64,000 bases of DNA from Rhizobium pisi (GCF_003938655.1 NZ_RJJT01000004.1:186001-250000), one strand, 5' to 3'; shown: positions 1 to 10,331, counted from the first letter of the stretch. A program made the numbers and translations. Notes: generated by a model from the sequence alone, not told the origin.

Positions 1-1
1 T

Positions 2-937
2 ATGAACCCGAAGCGCTCCTTCCAGGCGCTGATCCTGACCCTGCATAGCTACTGGGCGGACAAGGGTTGCGCGGTGCTGCAGCCCTACGACATGGAAGTC
101 GGCGCCGGCACCTTTCACCCCGCCACCACGCTGCGCGCGCTTGGCCCCAAGCCCTGGAAGGCGGCCTATGTCCAGCCGTCACGCCGCCCCTCCGATGGCC
201 GCTACGGCGAAAACCCGAACCGCCTGCAGCATTATTACCAGTACCAGGTCATCCTGAAGCCCAACCCGCCCAACCTTCAGGAGCTCTATCTCGGCTCGCT
301 GGCCGCGATCGGCCTCGATCCGCTGCTGCATGACATCCGTTTCGTCGAGGACGATTGGGAAAGCCCGACGCTCGGCGCATGGGGCCTCGGCTGGGAATGC
401 TGGTGCGACGGCATGGAAGTCTCGCAGTTCACCTATTTCCAACAGGTCTGCGGCATCGAATGCTCGCCCGTCGCCGGCGAACTGACCTATGGTCTCGAGC
501 GCCTCGCCATGTATGTCCAGGGCGTCGACAATGTTTACGACCTGAATTTCAACGGCCGGGAGGGCGACGAGAAGATCAGCTATGGCGACGTCTTCCTGCA
601 GGCCGAGCAGGAATATTCGCGTCACAATTTCGAATTCGCCAATACCGAGATGCTGCATCGCCATTTCGTCGATGCCGAGAAGGAATGCCGGGCACTGCTC
701 GATGCCGGCGCCCCGGGCGACAACTCCAACCAGCGCCTGCACAAATGCGTCTTCCCGGCCTATGACCATTGCATCAAGGCAAGCCACGTCTTCAACCTGC
801 TCGATGCCCGCGGCGTCATCTCGGTGACGGAGCGCCAGAGCTATATCCTGCGTGTGCGCACCCTCGCGAAGGCCTGCGGCGAAGCCTTTCTGCTGACCGA
901 TGCCGGCGGCGTCAACCTGGCCAAAGAGGCAGCGTGA
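2..937 (+). CDS. glyQ: Glycine--tRNA ligase alpha subunit
   Basis: This is the catalytic-core subunit of the bacterial alpha2-beta2 glycyl-tRNA synthetase, which charges tRNA-Gly in the cytoplasm. The 311-residue frame spans essentially the whole family: it begins with the conserved [15 protein letters not shown] segment, has the [14 protein letters not shown] active-site region near residue 30, and continues with [22 protein letters not shown] near residues 125-145. The ATG at base 2 is at the window edge, so a start a few codons upstream cannot be excluded. The stop overlaps the GTG start of the next gene, suggesting translational coupling. The beta subunit is not adjacent; it lies about 9.4 kb away on the other strand. 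Confidence 0.97.
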   Translation: MNPKRSFQALILTLHSYWADKGCAVLQPYDMEVGAGTFHPATTLRALGPKPWKAAYVQPSRRPSDGRYGENPNRLQHYYQYQVILKPNPPNLQELYLGSLAAIGLDPLLHDIRFVEDDWESPTLGAWGLGWECWCDGMEVSQFTYFQQVCGIECSPVAGELTYGLERLAMYVQGVDNVYDLNFNGREGDEKISYGDVFLQAEQEYSRHNFEFANTEMLHRHFVDAEKECRALLDAGAPGDNSNQRLHKCVFPAYDHCIKASHVFNLLDARGVISVTERQSYILRVRTLAKACGEAFLLTDAGGVNLAKEAA

Positions 938-1485
938 CGGAGAAGCTCGCCGGCCATATCATCCATATCAACGGCTGGCCGGGCACGGGAAAGCTGACCG
1001 TTGGCCGCTTGCTGGCTAAAAGGCTCAGCGCGCGGCTCGTCGACAATCACACCTTGCTCAATCCGGCCGAGGCCCTGTTCTCCCGCAGCGATCCGCTGCA
1101 TGCCTCGTTGCGCAGGCAGATTCGACAGGCAGTCTTCGATCATGCCGTGCGCGCCGACCCGGCTGAAAGCTTCGTCTTTACCGATGCCCTGTCGGACGAC
1201 GAAGATGACAGCGCGACCTTCTCCTGGTACCGCGATCTGGCGGCCGCAAGGGGCGCCGATCTCGTAGCGATCCTGCTCGATTGCGCCCCGGAGGAGAATG
1301 CCAGGCGCCTTGCTTCTCCCGGTCGATCCGAGGCGCTCAAGCTTACGGATATTGCGATGCTGCGGCGGCTGCGGGCAAACTATAAACTGCTGCGCGGACT
1401 GGCTGAACGCACCATCGAAATCGACACGACAGACCTTTCACCGGATCAGGCGATGGCCCGAATCCTCGCCGATATCGGCGTTTGA
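934..1485 (+). CDS. Small P-loop kinase / AAA-type ATPase, function unknown
   Basis: A 183-residue cytoplasmic protein beginning at GTG 934, which overlaps the glyQ stop. A Walker A loop (GWPGTGKLT, about residues 13-21) follows a beta strand, then an LVDNH motif resembling the substrate-binding region of small nucleoside, shikimate or chloramphenicol-type kinases. No domain outside the P-loop core is visible. The family is annotated only as AAA or kinase-like in rhizobia, so the substrate is unknown. The overlap implies co-expression with glyQ, which need not mean a role in translation. The start is set by the overlap; an ORF extended upstream into glyQ has no support. Confidence 0.75.
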   Translation: MTEKLAGHIIHINGWPGTGKLTVGRLLAKRLSARLVDNHTLLNPAEALFSRSDPLHASLRRQIRQAVFDHAVRADPAESFVFTDALSDDEDDSATFSWYRDLAAARGADLVAILLDCAPEENARRLASPGRSEALKLTDIAMLRRLRANYKLLRGLAERTIEIDTTDLSPDQAMARILADIGV

Positions 1486-1546
1486 CGGCAGCCGGGAAAC
1501 CTGCGTAGTCTCCGCCCGGACATTACTTCGTTGCGGGGGATTCGCG

Positions 1547-2098
1547 ATGTATATTGCGCTTGGCGTCATCGTTCTGGTCGTACTCTACGTCGTTTTTATT
1601 TATAACGGCCTGGTTCGCTCGCGGCAGATGGCTGAGGAAGCCTGGTCCGGCATCGACGTGCAGCTCAAGCGCCGCGCCGATCTGATCCCGAACCTGATCG
1701 AGACGGTCAAGGGCTATGCCGCCCATGAGAAGACCACGCTCGAAGAGGTGGTTTCACTTCGCAACAAGGCGCAGGCCGTTCCATCAGGTGATGTCGCGGG
1801 CAGGGCGCAGGCGGAAGGGCTGCTCGGCCAGGCGCTCGGCCGGGTCATCGCGCTTGCCGAAGCCTATCCGGATCTCAAGGCCAACCAGAACTTTGCCGAG
1901 CTCCAGGCCTCGCTGGAAACCATGGAAGGCGAGTTGCAGATGGCGCGGCGTTATTACAATGGTGCGGCCCGCGATCTCAACGTCAAGGTTGAAAGCTTCC
2001 CCTCCAATCTTGTCGCCGGCCAGTTCGGATTCGCCAAGCGGGAATATTTCGAAATCACCAATGAGGCCGATCGCGCCGTCCCGACCGTGAAATTCTGA
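1547..2098 (+). CDS. lemA: LemA family protein
   Basis: A 183-residue LemA-family protein. One N-terminal transmembrane helix (about residues 3-23, IALGVIVLVVLYVVFIY) is followed by a long alpha-helical domain with the family signature RRADLIPNLIETVKGYA near residue 45 and a C-terminal FPSNLVAGQFGF block. LemA proteins are short helical membrane-anchored proteins of poorly known function, often encoded beside DUF2207 or TPM-domain membrane proteins. Here a DUF2207 gene follows, but aroA is placed between the two. ATG 1547 is chosen because it puts the membrane helix at the N terminus; the longer open frame starts inside the preceding gene. Confidence 0.92.
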   Translation: MYIALGVIVLVVLYVVFIYNGLVRSRQMAEEAWSGIDVQLKRRADLIPNLIETVKGYAAHEKTTLEEVVSLRNKAQAVPSGDVAGRAQAEGLLGQALGRVIALAEAYPDLKANQNFAELQASLETMEGELQMARRYYNGAARDLNVKVESFPSNLVAGQFGFAKREYFEITNEADRAVPTVKF

Positions 2099-2160
2099 AG
2101 ATCCGGCATTTTGCCTTTGCAAAAAAGCGATTAAGAGCAAGGGCAGATTTGCGGCCGGCT

Positions 2161-2266
2161 AAAGCATGTCGCGCAAAAGTGTCCAGCGGTTTTGCGATGA
2201 CGACATGCGCAAAACCAAAGAGCTAAAGCGCGACAAGCGAATCTGAAAGATCGCGACGCGCTTTAG
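2161..2266 (+). repeat. Palindromic intergenic repeat, family A, copy 1
   Basis: Two consecutive dyads: GCATGTCG (2164-2171) with CGACATGC (2201-2208), and TAAAGCGCG (2224-2232) with CGCGCTTTA (2257-2265). The same two-hairpin order recurs at 25967-26068, with shorter or diverged relatives at 7446, 19172, 41249 and 54548. It resembles the abundant rhizobial intergenic mosaic elements and lies between lemA and aroA. Confidence 0.85.
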
Positions 2267-2292
2267 GGCTGCCTTATGGACGGAAGAACAGC

Positions 2293-3555
2293 ATGACACG
2301 CACAGCCAAACTAACGATCATCCCGCCGGGCAAGCCGCTTTCGGGCCGCGCCATGCCGCCGGGTTCCAAGTCGATCACCAATCGCGCCCTGTTGCTCGCG
2401 GGCCTTGCGAAAGGCACCAGCCGGCTGACCGGGGCGCTGGAGAGCGACGATACGCGTTATATGGCCGATGCGCTGCGCGCCATGGGTGTTACGATCGACG
2501 AGCCCGATGATACCACCTTCGTCGTCACCGGCAGCGGCAGGCTGCTGCCGCCGAAGGCGCCGCTCTTCCTCGGCAATGCCGGCACGGCGACACGCTTCCT
2601 CACGGCCGCCGCGGCTCTGGTCGACGGCACCGTCATCGTCGATGGCGACGAGCATATGCGCAAGCGCCCGATCGGCCCGCTGGTCGATGCGATGTGCGCG
2701 CTCGGTATTGATGCCACGGCCGAGACCGGCTGCCCGCCGGTCACCGTCAGGGGCACCGGACGCTTCCAGGCTGACCGCATCCGCATCGATGGCGGCCTCT
2801 CCAGCCAGTACGTCTCGGCCCTGCTGATGATGGCGGCGGGCGGCGACCGGCCGGTCGATATCGAACTCGTCGGCGAGGATATCGGCGCGCTCGGCTATAT
2901 CGATCTGACCACGGCGGCCATGAAGGCCTTCGGCGCCAAGGTCGAGAAGACCAGCCCCGTCACATGGCGTGTCGAGCCGACCGGCTACCATGCCGCCGAT
3001 TTCATCGTCGAACCGGATGCCTCGGCCGCGACCTATCTTTGGGCCGCCGAAGTCCTGACCGGCGGCGCGATCGATCTCGGCGTTCCCGCCGAAGCTTTCT
3101 CGCAGCCGGATGCCCGCGCCTATGACATGATCGCCAGGTTTCCGCATCTGCCGGCCGAAATCGACGGCTCGCAGATGCAAGATGCCATTCCGACGCTTGC
3201 CGTGCTTGCCGCCTTCAACGAGACGCCGGTCCGCTTCGTCGGCATCGCCAACCTGCGCGTCAAGGAATGCGACCGTATCCGCGCGCTTTCGACCGGGCTG
3301 ACACGCATCGATCCGAATCTTGCCCGCGAAGAGGGCGACGATCTGATCGTACAGTCCGATCCGGCCCTTGCGGGCAAGCGCCTGCCGGCGGAGATCGATA
3401 GTTTCGCCGATCATCGCATCGCCATGAGCTTCGCACTCGCTGGCTTGAAGATCGCTGGCATCACCATTCTCGATCCCGATTGTGTCGGCAAGACCTTCCC
3501 CGCCTACTGGCGGACGCTCGCGGCACTCGGCGTGACATATCAGGATAACGATTGA
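2293..3555 (+). CDS. aroA: 3-phosphoshikimate 1-carboxyvinyltransferase (EPSP synthase)
   Basis: EPSP synthase transfers the enolpyruvyl group of phosphoenolpyruvate to shikimate-3-phosphate in chorismate synthesis. The 420-residue protein has the N-terminal [16 protein letters not shown] motif (residues 23-38), an [11 protein letters not shown] loop near residue 93, QDAIPTLA near residue 294 carrying the catalytic aspartate, and [13 protein letters not shown] near residue 320 carrying the PEP-binding lysine. The NAGTATR loop is of the class I type rather than the class II (NAATGCR) type. Rhizobia usually carry a class II aroA beside cmk and rpsA, so this may be a second enzyme; that locus is outside the window. 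The next gene's reading frame touches the stop. Confidence 0.95.
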   Translation: MTRTAKLTIIPPGKPLSGRAMPPGSKSITNRALLLAGLAKGTSRLTGALESDDTRYMADALRAMGVTIDEPDDTTFVVTGSGRLLPPKAPLFLGNAGTATRFLTAAAALVDGTVIVDGDEHMRKRPIGPLVDAMCALGIDATAETGCPPVTVRGTGRFQADRIRIDGGLSSQYVSALLMMAAGGDRPVDIELVGEDIGALGYIDLTTAAMKAFGAKVEKTSPVTWRVEPTGYHAADFIVEPDASAATYLWAAEVLTGGAIDLGVPAEAFSQPDARAYDMIARFPHLPAEIDGSQMQDAIPTLAVLAAFNETPVRFVGIANLRVKECDRIRALSTGLTRIDPNLAREEGDDLIVQSDPALAGKRLPAEIDSFADHRIAMSFALAGLKIAGITILDPDCVGKTFPAYWRTLAALGVTYQDND

Positions 3556-3593
3556 CGGAACGCGCGGCCGAGGCTGCCGCCGGGGGGACAGGG

Positions 3594-5528
3594 ATGGGGC
3601 GTCGGTTTTTCGGATTTTGCTTTGCGCTGCTGTTGATGCTTGCGGCTCCGGCGGCGTTTGCCGCCGAGGTCATCGACAGCTTCGCCTCCGATATCGCGCT
3701 CGAAAAGAGGGGCGCGATGACGGTGACGGAAACGATCACCGTCAACGCCGAAGGCAACCAGATCAATCACGGCATCTTCCGTGATTTCCCGCTCTACTTC
3801 ACCGATGCGTCGGGCCGTCGCCGCAGCGTCGATTTCGATATGGTGTCGGTCAAGCGCGATGGTGCCGACGAGCCTTGGCACACGGAATCAATTTCGGGCG
3901 GCATCCGCATCTATGCAGGCTCTGCCGACGTGACGGTCACTCCGGGTCGTCACCAATATGCTTTCACCTACAGAACCAACCGCCAGATCCGCTATTTCGA
4001 CGATCATGACGAACTCTACTGGAATGTCACCGGCAATGGCTGGATCTTCCCGATCCGCTCGGCCACGGCGACGGTGAAGCTGCCGCCCGGCGTCGGCGCC
4101 ACCGACACGATCTTCTTCACCGGCCCGGAGGGCGCGACAGGCAAGAATGCCCGCGTCAGTGAAACCGGCGCCGGTCTGGTCTTTTCGACGACCGAGCCGC
4201 TTGGTGCGCGCGAAGGCCTGACCTTCTCGATCAAGATGGCGAAGGGCGCCATCGATCCGCCGAGCGCCGATATGGAAAGCAGCTGGTGGCTCAAGGACAA
4301 CCGCAATTATTTCATCGGCTTCGGCGGCCTGTTCCTCGTCTTCGCTTACTACACGCGCTCCTGGCTGAAGGTCGGCCGCGATCCCGCCCGCGGCGTCGTC
4401 GTTCCGCGCTGGGATGCGCCAGACGGCATCTCGCCAGCGCTGGTCAACTACATCGACAACAAAGGTTTCTCTGGCGAAGGCTGGACGGCGCTGTCCGCCA
4501 CTGCGCTCAATCTTGCTGTGCGCGGTTACGTCAAGCTCGAGGACCTGAAGAATTCGATCGTCATCCGTGGCACCGGCAAACCGCTCGGCAAGGAGAAATT
4601 CCAGGCCGGCGAGACCGAATTGCTGAAGGTTGCCGGCGGCACCGGCTCGACGCTGACGATCGACAAGGCCAATGGCGAGCGGGTGAAATCCGTTGGCCAG
4701 GCCTTCCGCTCGGCGATCGAGAAGGAGCATCGCGGCAAATACTACAATTCCAACCTGGGTTACACCTCAGGCGGCATCGCGCTCAGCGCCGCAGCCCTCG
4801 TGGTGCTGTTCGTCTATGGTTCGCTGGAGCCCGATACGATCGCGCTGATGCTGATTCCGATCGCTATTTCGGTCTTTGTTGCGGTTTTCGTCGCCGGCTT
4901 CGTCAGGTCGCTGCATCGCGGCAAGTCGCTGTTCGGCAAGATCCTGGCCATCATCGCCACCGCGATCGGTGTTTTCGTCGGCATCAGCATCCTGGCAACC
5001 GTGGTCCTGGCGCTCGCCTCGTCACTGATGGAGCTGCATGAAACGCCGATGCTCTTTGCCGTCGGCGGCATCGTGCTCCTGAACATCCTCTATGTCTTCA
5101 TCATGGGCGCACCGACCCCGCTCGGCGCCAAGATGATGGACGGCATAGACGGCCTGCGCCAGTATCTGACGCTTGCCGAGAAGGACCGCATGAACACCGC
5201 GGGCGCCCCTGACATGTCGCCGCAACATTTCGAGACGCTGCTGCCCTATGCGGTGGCGCTCGGCGTCGAGAAGCCCTGGTCGCGCGCCTTCGAAACCTGG
5301 CTCGCGGCGGCGGCCGCAGGTGCCGCCGCTGCCTATGCGCCGGCCTGGTACTCCGGCAATTTCAACAGCGGCAGCTTCTCCGATCGCATCGGCGGCTTCT
5401 CTTCCTCGATGGCCTCGACCATCGCCTCGACGATTCCTTCGCCGCCGCCATCGAGTTCGTCCTCCGGTTTTTCCGGCGGCGGCTCGTCCGGCGGGGGTGG
5501 CGGAGGCGGTGGAGGCGGGGGCTGGTAA
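3594..5528 (+). CDS. DUF2207 domain-containing membrane protein
   Basis: A 644-residue membrane protein. It has a cleavable signal peptide (residues 1-22, ending AAFAA), a DUF2207 beta-rich extracytoplasmic domain (about 25-230), a transmembrane helix near 236-254, a soluble region, four further hydrophobic segments between about 392 and 504, and a Gly/Ser-rich tail ending in a run of glycines and a final Trp. DUF2207 proteins commonly pair with LemA and are of unknown function; the low-complexity tail is typical. ATG 3594 is preferred over TTG 3552, which overlaps aroA, because it directly begins the signal peptide and follows a G-rich ribosome-binding stretch. Confidence 0.9.
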   Translation: MGRRFFGFCFALLLMLAAPAAFAAEVIDSFASDIALEKRGAMTVTETITVNAEGNQINHGIFRDFPLYFTDASGRRRSVDFDMVSVKRDGADEPWHTESISGGIRIYAGSADVTVTPGRHQYAFTYRTNRQIRYFDDHDELYWNVTGNGWIFPIRSATATVKLPPGVGATDTIFFTGPEGATGKNARVSETGAGLVFSTTEPLGAREGLTFSIKMAKGAIDPPSADMESSWWLKDNRNYFIGFGGLFLVFAYYTRSWLKVGRDPARGVVVPRWDAPDGISPALVNYIDNKGFSGEGWTALSATALNLAVRGYVKLEDLKNSIVIRGTGKPLGKEKFQAGETELLKVAGGTGSTLTIDKANGERVKSVGQAFRSAIEKEHRGKYYNSNLGYTSGGIALSAAALVVLFVYGSLEPDTIALMLIPIAISVFVAVFVAGFVRSLHRGKSLFGKILAIIATAIGVFVGISILATVVLALASSLMELHETPMLFAVGGIVLLNILYVFIMGAPTPLGAKMMDGIDGLRQYLTLAEKDRMNTAGAPDMSPQHFETLLPYAVALGVEKPWSRAFETWLAAAAAGAAAAYAPAWYSGNFNSGSFSDRIGGFSSSMASTIASTIPSPPPSSSSSGFSGGGSSGGGGGGGGGGGW

Positions 5529-5607
5529 GCTTTCCCGCTTGACCTTTCGGTTCTTCGCCCTTAACCGCCAGTCGGACCAGGCCAGACGAAACAGAAAAGG
5601 GTCGCGC

Positions 5608-6891
5608 ATGAAGGTTCTGTTGATCGGATCGGGCGGACGCGAGCACGCGCTCGCGTGGAAGCTGGCGCAATCGCCTGTGATGACGGAGTTCTACGCCGCA
5701 CCCGGCAATCCGGGCATCGCCGAACACGCTGCCCTGGTGTCCGTTGACGTCGAGGATCACGAAGCCGTCGCGTCTTTCTGCAAGGACAAGGCGATCGATT
5801 TCGTCGTCGTCGGCCCGGAGGGGCCGCTGGTCGCCGGCCTTGCCGACCGGCTGCGCACCGATGGCCTTGCGGTCTTCGGTCCTTCCGCCGCCGCCGCCCA
5901 GCTCGAGGGCTCGAAGGGTTTCACCAAGGATATCTGCGCCCGCTACGACATTCCGACTGGCGCCTACCAGCGCTTCAACAATGCGCCGAAGGCGAAAGCC
6001 TATATCCGAACCCAGGGTGCGCCGATCGTGGTCAAGGCCGATGGCCTTGCTGCCGGCAAGGGCGTAACGGTGGCGATGACGCTGGATGAGGCGCTGGCTG
6101 CTGTGGACGACTGCTTCGAGGGCGCCTTTGGCGCTGCCGGCGCCGAAGTCGTCGTCGAGGCCTATCTCGACGGAGAGGAGGCGAGCTTCTTCTGCCTCTG
6201 CGACGGAAAACATGCGCTGCCGCTGGCAACCGCCCAGGACCACAAGCGGGTGGGCGAGGGTGATACCGGCGTCAATACCGGCGGCATGGGCGCCTATTCG
6301 CCGGCGCCTGTCATGACCGCCGAGATGGTCGAGCGCACCATGAAGGAGATCATCGAACCGACGATGCGCGGCATGGCCGAAAGCGGCCATCCCTTCTCCG
6401 GCGTCTTCTTCGCCGGGCTGATGATCACCGCGAAGGGTCCGGAGCTCATCGAATACAATGTCCGTTTCGGCGATCCCGAATGCCAGGTGCTGATGATGCG
6501 GTTGAAGAGCGATCTTCTGCCGCTGCTGCTGGCGGCAGCCAACGGCACGCTCGATCAGGTCAGCGCCGAATGGAGCGACGATCCGGCGCTGACGGTGGTG
6601 ATGGCCTCGAAGGGTTATCCCGGCGCCTACGAGAAGAACACGCCGATCCTCTCTTTGCCGGATGCGGGCGACGGTGAGAAGGTGTTTCATGCCGGCACAG
6701 GCCTGAAGGACGGCGCGCTGGTTGCGACCGGCGGCCGCGTGCTCAATGTCACGGCGTCAGGCGGCACGGTCGGCGAGGCGAGAGACCGTGCCTACGCGTT
6801 GCTCGACAAGGTGAGGTGGGAAAACGGCTTCTGCCGGCGCGACATCGGCTGGCGTGCGATCGAGCGCGAAACAGCCCCAGATAAAGTATAA
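5608..6891 (+). CDS. purD: Phosphoribosylamine--glycine ligase
   Basis: PurD (GARS) joins glycine to phosphoribosylamine using ATP, the second step of de novo purine synthesis. The 427-residue protein has the N-terminal [16 protein letters not shown] nucleotide-fold motif, [13 protein letters not shown] near residue 66, the ATP-grasp segment [15 protein letters not shown] near residue 140, and [11 protein letters not shown] near residue 286, which is the family signature. Length matches the family. A CTTGAC hexamer at 5538-5543 is a candidate -35 element in the 79-base gap after the DUF2207 gene, so independent transcription is plausible. An ORF extended upstream into DUF2207 is not supported. 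Confidence 0.97.
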   Translation: MKVLLIGSGGREHALAWKLAQSPVMTEFYAAPGNPGIAEHAALVSVDVEDHEAVASFCKDKAIDFVVVGPEGPLVAGLADRLRTDGLAVFGPSAAAAQLEGSKGFTKDICARYDIPTGAYQRFNNAPKAKAYIRTQGAPIVVKADGLAAGKGVTVAMTLDEALAAVDDCFEGAFGAAGAEVVVEAYLDGEEASFFCLCDGKHALPLATAQDHKRVGEGDTGVNTGGMGAYSPAPVMTAEMVERTMKEIIEPTMRGMAESGHPFSGVFFAGLMITAKGPELIEYNVRFGDPECQVLMMRLKSDLLPLLLAAANGTLDQVSAEWSDDPALTVVMASKGYPGAYEKNTPILSLPDAGDGEKVFHAGTGLKDGALVATGGRVLNVTASGGTVGEARDRAYALLDKVRWENGFCRRDIGWRAIERETAPDKV

Positions 6892-6984
6892 ATCGTCGCG
6901 TTCTTTAAATTTTTACCTTTTCCCCTGACGGGATAGAAACAAAGCTGCGCTATATCGCTCCTATAGTGAGACGGAGTAGCATTG

Positions 6985-7446
6985 ATGCGTCAGATTTTCT
7001 TCGGTGCGGCAATCCTGCTGATGGCGGGCTCGGCGATGGCATCTTCTATCGAGGTGATCGGCAAGGCTGCCCCCAGCGCTGACAGCAGCATCCTCACCCA
7101 ATCCTGCAGCAATTGCCCGCCGCTCCAGATCGACGTTACCAAGAAGGACTACACCGTGCCGGAGTTGAAGCCCGGCGTCGTCGAGGCGAGCGAGATCCGC
7201 GACGTCGGCGGCGAAAAGAAGATCTATCGCACCGAAGGCTGGATGGGCGGCTCGCCCGTGCTCTTCGTCAGCAAGGCAACCCCTGAAGCCCTGGTTGCTG
7301 CCGAGCCCTCGGTCGTGCCTGCCGAGGAAATCGACATGAACGCCACGACCGCGGCCGTCATCGGCAGCGATGCCAAGCCCGTTGTGGCAGGCATGGCTGA
7401 ACAGCCGGCCACCCTCGACGCCTCCGAATTCAAGCTGCGGTTTTAG
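6985..7446 (+). CDS. Small secreted protein, HPE1-like (putative plant virulence effector family)
   Basis: A 153-residue protein with a Sec-type signal peptide (residues 1-19, ending GSAMA) and a mature part carrying a CSNCPP motif, a KKDYTVPELKPG segment and a WMGGSPVLFV segment, ending in KLRF. I recall similar rhizobial and agrobacterial proteins being annotated as 'plant virulence effector HPE1-like'; that name rests on annotation transfer and I know of no demonstrated function. The paired cysteines could bind metal or form a disulfide. It is monocistronic, with an upstream AT-rich region containing a CTATAT hexamer (6950-6955) and a strong hairpin downstream. A TTG immediately upstream of the ATG gives only one extra residue. 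Confidence 0.7.
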   Translation: MRQIFFGAAILLMAGSAMASSIEVIGKAAPSADSSILTQSCSNCPPLQIDVTKKDYTVPELKPGVVEASEIRDVGGEKKIYRTEGWMGGSPVLFVSKATPEALVAAEPSVVPAEEIDMNATTAAVIGSDAKPVVAGMAEQPATLDASEFKLRF

Positions 7447-7493
7447 AAGCAATTCCAGCAAAAGTGCGCAGCGGTTTTGCGTCCGGAGTTGCG
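7446..7493 (+). repeat. Palindromic intergenic repeat, family A variant
   Basis: The core AAAGTGCGCAGCGGTTTTGCG matches the middle of the family A repeat in 20 of 21 bases or better, flanked by the near-complementary arms GCAATTCC (7449-7456) and GGAGTTGC (7485-7492). It begins within the stop codon of the preceding gene. Confidence 0.7.
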
Positions 7494-7883
7494 TAAGAAC
7501 AAGAAGTTCCCTGCCCCGCCTGATCAAGGTTTCGATCGATTGGGGTTCCACCACCGGTGGACCGAATGCACCCTCGATGAGCAGCGAGGGTGCATTCCTG
7601 TTTTGGAGCGCTGCCGGTCGCTTGAGAATTCGAAAACGAGTGATGTTCGACCGACGGATGAAAATCTGCAGTTTTGCCTTGTAACTCTGCCCCCTGATTT
7701 TTAGGGAAATTTTGTCGCGTTTTTAATTAAATTAAAGATTTCTTATAGGGTAGGCGTCAATTCTTACTCGCCGGTCGCAGCATGTTGTTTTAGCAGCGGT
7801 AGACGCGTCGTCCTCTTCGGCGCTCGCACAGGCGGTAGAAGACCGCACCGGAATGTATTTGCCCATTCCCGTTGCGAGGATTC
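7447..7883. other. 437-base gene-free region
   Basis: It holds the family A repeat variant at its left end, a 13-bp perfect inverted repeat at 7564-7597, and an AT-rich stretch (about 7705-7755) that is the likely promoter zone for the chemoreceptor gene. Small open frames here have no ribosome-binding site or protein-like composition that I can support. Confidence 0.7.
7564..7607 (+). terminator. Strong hairpin, probable intrinsic terminator
   Basis: GAATGCACCCTCG (7564-7576) pairs perfectly with CGAGGGTGCATTC (7585-7597) across an 8-base loop, followed by CTGTTTT. It lies about 120 bases after the HPE1-like gene. Confidence 0.65.
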
Positions 7884-9707
7884 ATGAAAAACCTAAAGAT
7901 ATCGAAGCAGCTCATATTGCTGGTCATCGGCCTGATGGTAGCGTTTGCGATCGCCACGTCCCTGCAGATCCGCTCCTCGGTCAATGCGATCTACCAGGAG
8001 CGCTATGACATGCTCCGCGCTGAGGTTCAGTCGGCCGTCTCCGTTCTCAAGCTTTACCAGGCCAAGGTCACTTCAGGTGAAATGACGCTCGAGGATGCTC
8101 AGAAGCGGGCCTATGCCACCGTCAACGGGATGAAGTACGACCCTGACGGCTATTTCTTCGGCTACAGTTACGACATCCAGATGATGTTCCACTACGACGC
8201 CTCGAAGGTCGGGCAGGTCTCGAAGGGTCAGCCGGACAGCAAAGGCAAGCTCTACCGCGAAGAGCTGGTCAAGCTGGGACAGCAGGGCGGCGGTCTCGTC
8301 GAATATTATTCTACCGCCAAACCGGGCCATCCTGCCGGCGATTTCCGCAAAACGGCCTATGCCTTGGCCTTCGACCCCTGGAAGGTCGTCGTCGTCACCG
8401 GCGTTTATATGGACGATCTCGATGCTCAGGTGAACGGCACGATCCTGACCGCTCTGTCCGGCAGCATCATACTGTTCTTCCTCGCCATGGCGGCCGCCTA
8501 TTTTGTCATCCGCGGCATATCGGGACCTCTCAACAAGGTCCATGCCGCCCTCAAAGCTGTCGCCGAAGAAAACGTTTCCATCGCCATTCCGCATACCGGC
8601 ATGAACAATGAAGTCGGCATGATGGCGAAGGCGACGCAGTCGCTGCAGGAAAAGATCAGGGAACGTCACGCGATGTCGGATCGCGAGGCGGCCCAGCAGC
8701 TGGCGCTGGAAAACGAGCGCGAAAACAATCTTCGCCAACAGCAGGATGAAGCAACGCTCCAGGCTCGGGTTGTGGCAACGATCGGCAAGGCGCTGGAGAT
8801 GATCGCCCGCGGCGACCTCACTGTCCGCTGCGCCGATCTCGGTCAGAAATACGCCGCCCTTCGCGATAACTTCAACGATGCGCTGTCGCATCTCGAAGCT
8901 GCCATGGCCAAGGTCAGCGCCAAGGGTAGCGATATCGGCACCAGCAAGGAGGAAATCCGCCGCGCCTCCAACGAATTGTCGCAGCGCACCGAACGCCAGG
9001 CTGCGAGCCTGGAGGAAACCTCGGCCGCGCTCGATGAACTCACCGTCGCCGTCCGTCAGACCGCCGATGGCGCCCACGAGGCGAGCAAGCGCGTCCACGC
9101 CGTCAGCACCGAAGCCACTCATAGCGATGCAATCGTCAGCCAGGCGATCGAAGCGATGAGCGGCATCGAGAAGTCGTCCTCGGAGATCACCAAGATCATC
9201 GGCGTCATCGACGAGATCGCCTTCCAGACCAACCTTCTGGCGCTGAATGCCGGCGTCGAGGCTGCCCGCGCCGGCGAATCCGGCAAGGGCTTCGCGGTCG
9301 TCGCCCAGGAAGTGCGCGAACTTGCCCAGCGCTCCGCCGCCGCGGCCAAGGAGATTAAGGATCAGATCGCCCGCTCCTCCACTCAGGTGGACCACGGCGT
9401 TCGTCTGGTCGGCGAGGCAGGCGAGGCGCTGAAGCGGATCTCCGACCAGATCAAGGCCGCCAATGAGATCGTCGCCAAGATCGCCCACAGCGCCTCCGAG
9501 CAGGACACCACGCTGCGCTCAATCTCGTCGTCGATGAACCAGCTCGACGCCGCCACCCAGCAGAACGCCGCCATGGCTGAAGAGACCACGGCATCGGCCG
9601 AAACGCTGGCCAGCGACACCGACGAACTGATCGACCTCATCCGCGGCTTCCGCGTGAGTGGCGAAAGCAATGCCTCGGCCATACATCAAGGTCGCCGTGC
9701 TGCTTAA
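7884..9707 (+). CDS. Methyl-accepting chemotaxis protein with single Cache domain
   Basis: A 607-residue transmembrane chemoreceptor. TM1 (about 10-29) and TM2 (about 186-210) flank a periplasmic single-Cache (sCache_2-like) sensor containing the DPDGYFFGYSYD motif. A HAMP domain, a second HAMP-like segment (IARGDLTVRC) and the MCP signalling domain follow. The signalling hairpin ([23 protein letters not shown]) starts near residue 442 and is intact. The C terminus (IHQGRRAA) lacks the CheR/CheB-binding WxxF pentapeptide, unlike the second receptor in this window. ATG 7884 is preferred to TTG 7872 because GCGAGGA sits just upstream. Its ligand cannot be read from sequence. Confidence 0.93.
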   Translation: MKNLKISKQLILLVIGLMVAFAIATSLQIRSSVNAIYQERYDMLRAEVQSAVSVLKLYQAKVTSGEMTLEDAQKRAYATVNGMKYDPDGYFFGYSYDIQMMFHYDASKVGQVSKGQPDSKGKLYREELVKLGQQGGGLVEYYSTAKPGHPAGDFRKTAYALAFDPWKVVVVTGVYMDDLDAQVNGTILTALSGSIILFFLAMAAAYFVIRGISGPLNKVHAALKAVAEENVSIAIPHTGMNNEVGMMAKATQSLQEKIRERHAMSDREAAQQLALENERENNLRQQQDEATLQARVVATIGKALEMIARGDLTVRCADLGQKYAALRDNFNDALSHLEAAMAKVSAKGSDIGTSKEEIRRASNELSQRTERQAASLEETSAALDELTVAVRQTADGAHEASKRVHAVSTEATHSDAIVSQAIEAMSGIEKSSSEITKIIGVIDEIAFQTNLLALNAGVEAARAGESGKGFAVVAQEVRELAQRSAAAAKEIKDQIARSSTQVDHGVRLVGEAGEALKRISDQIKAANEIVAKIAHSASEQDTTLRSISSSMNQLDAATQQNAAMAEETTASAETLASDTDELIDLIRGFRVSGESNASAIHQGRRAA

Positions 9708-9749
9708 ACGGCGCGAAGGCAACACGCCTTTTTATCACCAAATTCTTAG

Positions 9750-9780
9750 CGGCCGTCGGTTCTCCGGCGGCCGTGCCTTT
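9750..9780 (+). terminator. Intrinsic terminator between chemoreceptor and DUF523 gene
   Basis: CGGCCGTCGG (9750-9759) pairs with CCGGCGGCCG (9764-9773), with one G-U pair and a TTCT loop, followed by TGCCTTTT. It sits between convergent genes. Confidence 0.75.
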
Positions 9781-9786
9781 TGAAGC

Positions 9787-10275
9787 TTACTGCGCGATAC
9801 GATCGATCAGCCGCTCGATCTCGCGATCGGAAAACACCTCGACGCCATCAGCTTTCAGCGCGGCCGCCGTCACGCCTTTGCCGGCCTGCTTGTGGCCGGA
9901 AAACGTGCCGTCATAGATGAAATCGGATCCGCAGGACGGGCTGCCGTCGATGAGCAGCGCATAGCGGCAGCCGGCCTGCCTGGCGAGCGCCACGGCATTC
10001 TCCGCCGCCTGCAGGAACTCTTCCGTCACATCGGCGTCCGTCAGCTCGACAACCCGCGCCTTGCCAGCCAGCACCTCTTCGCCGGTCGCTCCGCCTAGGA
10101 TTTCCGCGGGCGGCCGCGGCACCTGCATGCCTGCCGACATCTCCGGACAGATGGTCACCAGCCGCCCTTCTGCCCGCCATGTCTCGATTACCGGATGAAG
10201 CAATGGCTTCGCCCGCCCGTCATAGCGAACGGCCTGACCCATGAGACAGGCGCTGACGAGGATTTTGTTTTGCAT
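9787..10275 (-). CDS. DUF523 domain-containing protein
   Basis: A 162-residue DUF523 (YbbK-like) cytoplasmic protein of unknown function. The family's conserved cysteines are all present: LVSACLMGQAVRYDG at the N terminus, ICPEMSAGMQVPRPPAEI near residue 42, and DGSPSCGSDF near residue 109. Their conservation suggests metal or redox chemistry, but no reaction is established. It lies downstream of glyS on the same strand with a 56-base gap, so it may be the last gene of that transcript. Length is normal for the single-domain form. Confidence 0.88.
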   Translation of the reverse strand: MQNKILVSACLMGQAVRYDGRAKPLLHPVIETWRAEGRLVTICPEMSAGMQVPRPPAEILGGATGEEVLAGKARVVELTDADVTEEFLQAAENAVALARQAGCRYALLIDGSPSCGSDFIYDGTFSGHKQAGKGVTAAALKADGVEVFSDREIERLIDRIAQ

Positions 10276-10331
10276 GCTTCATGAATAGCGTCTCGGCGGC
10301 CGCAATGCCAGCACGCCGATGGTGGTCATTC

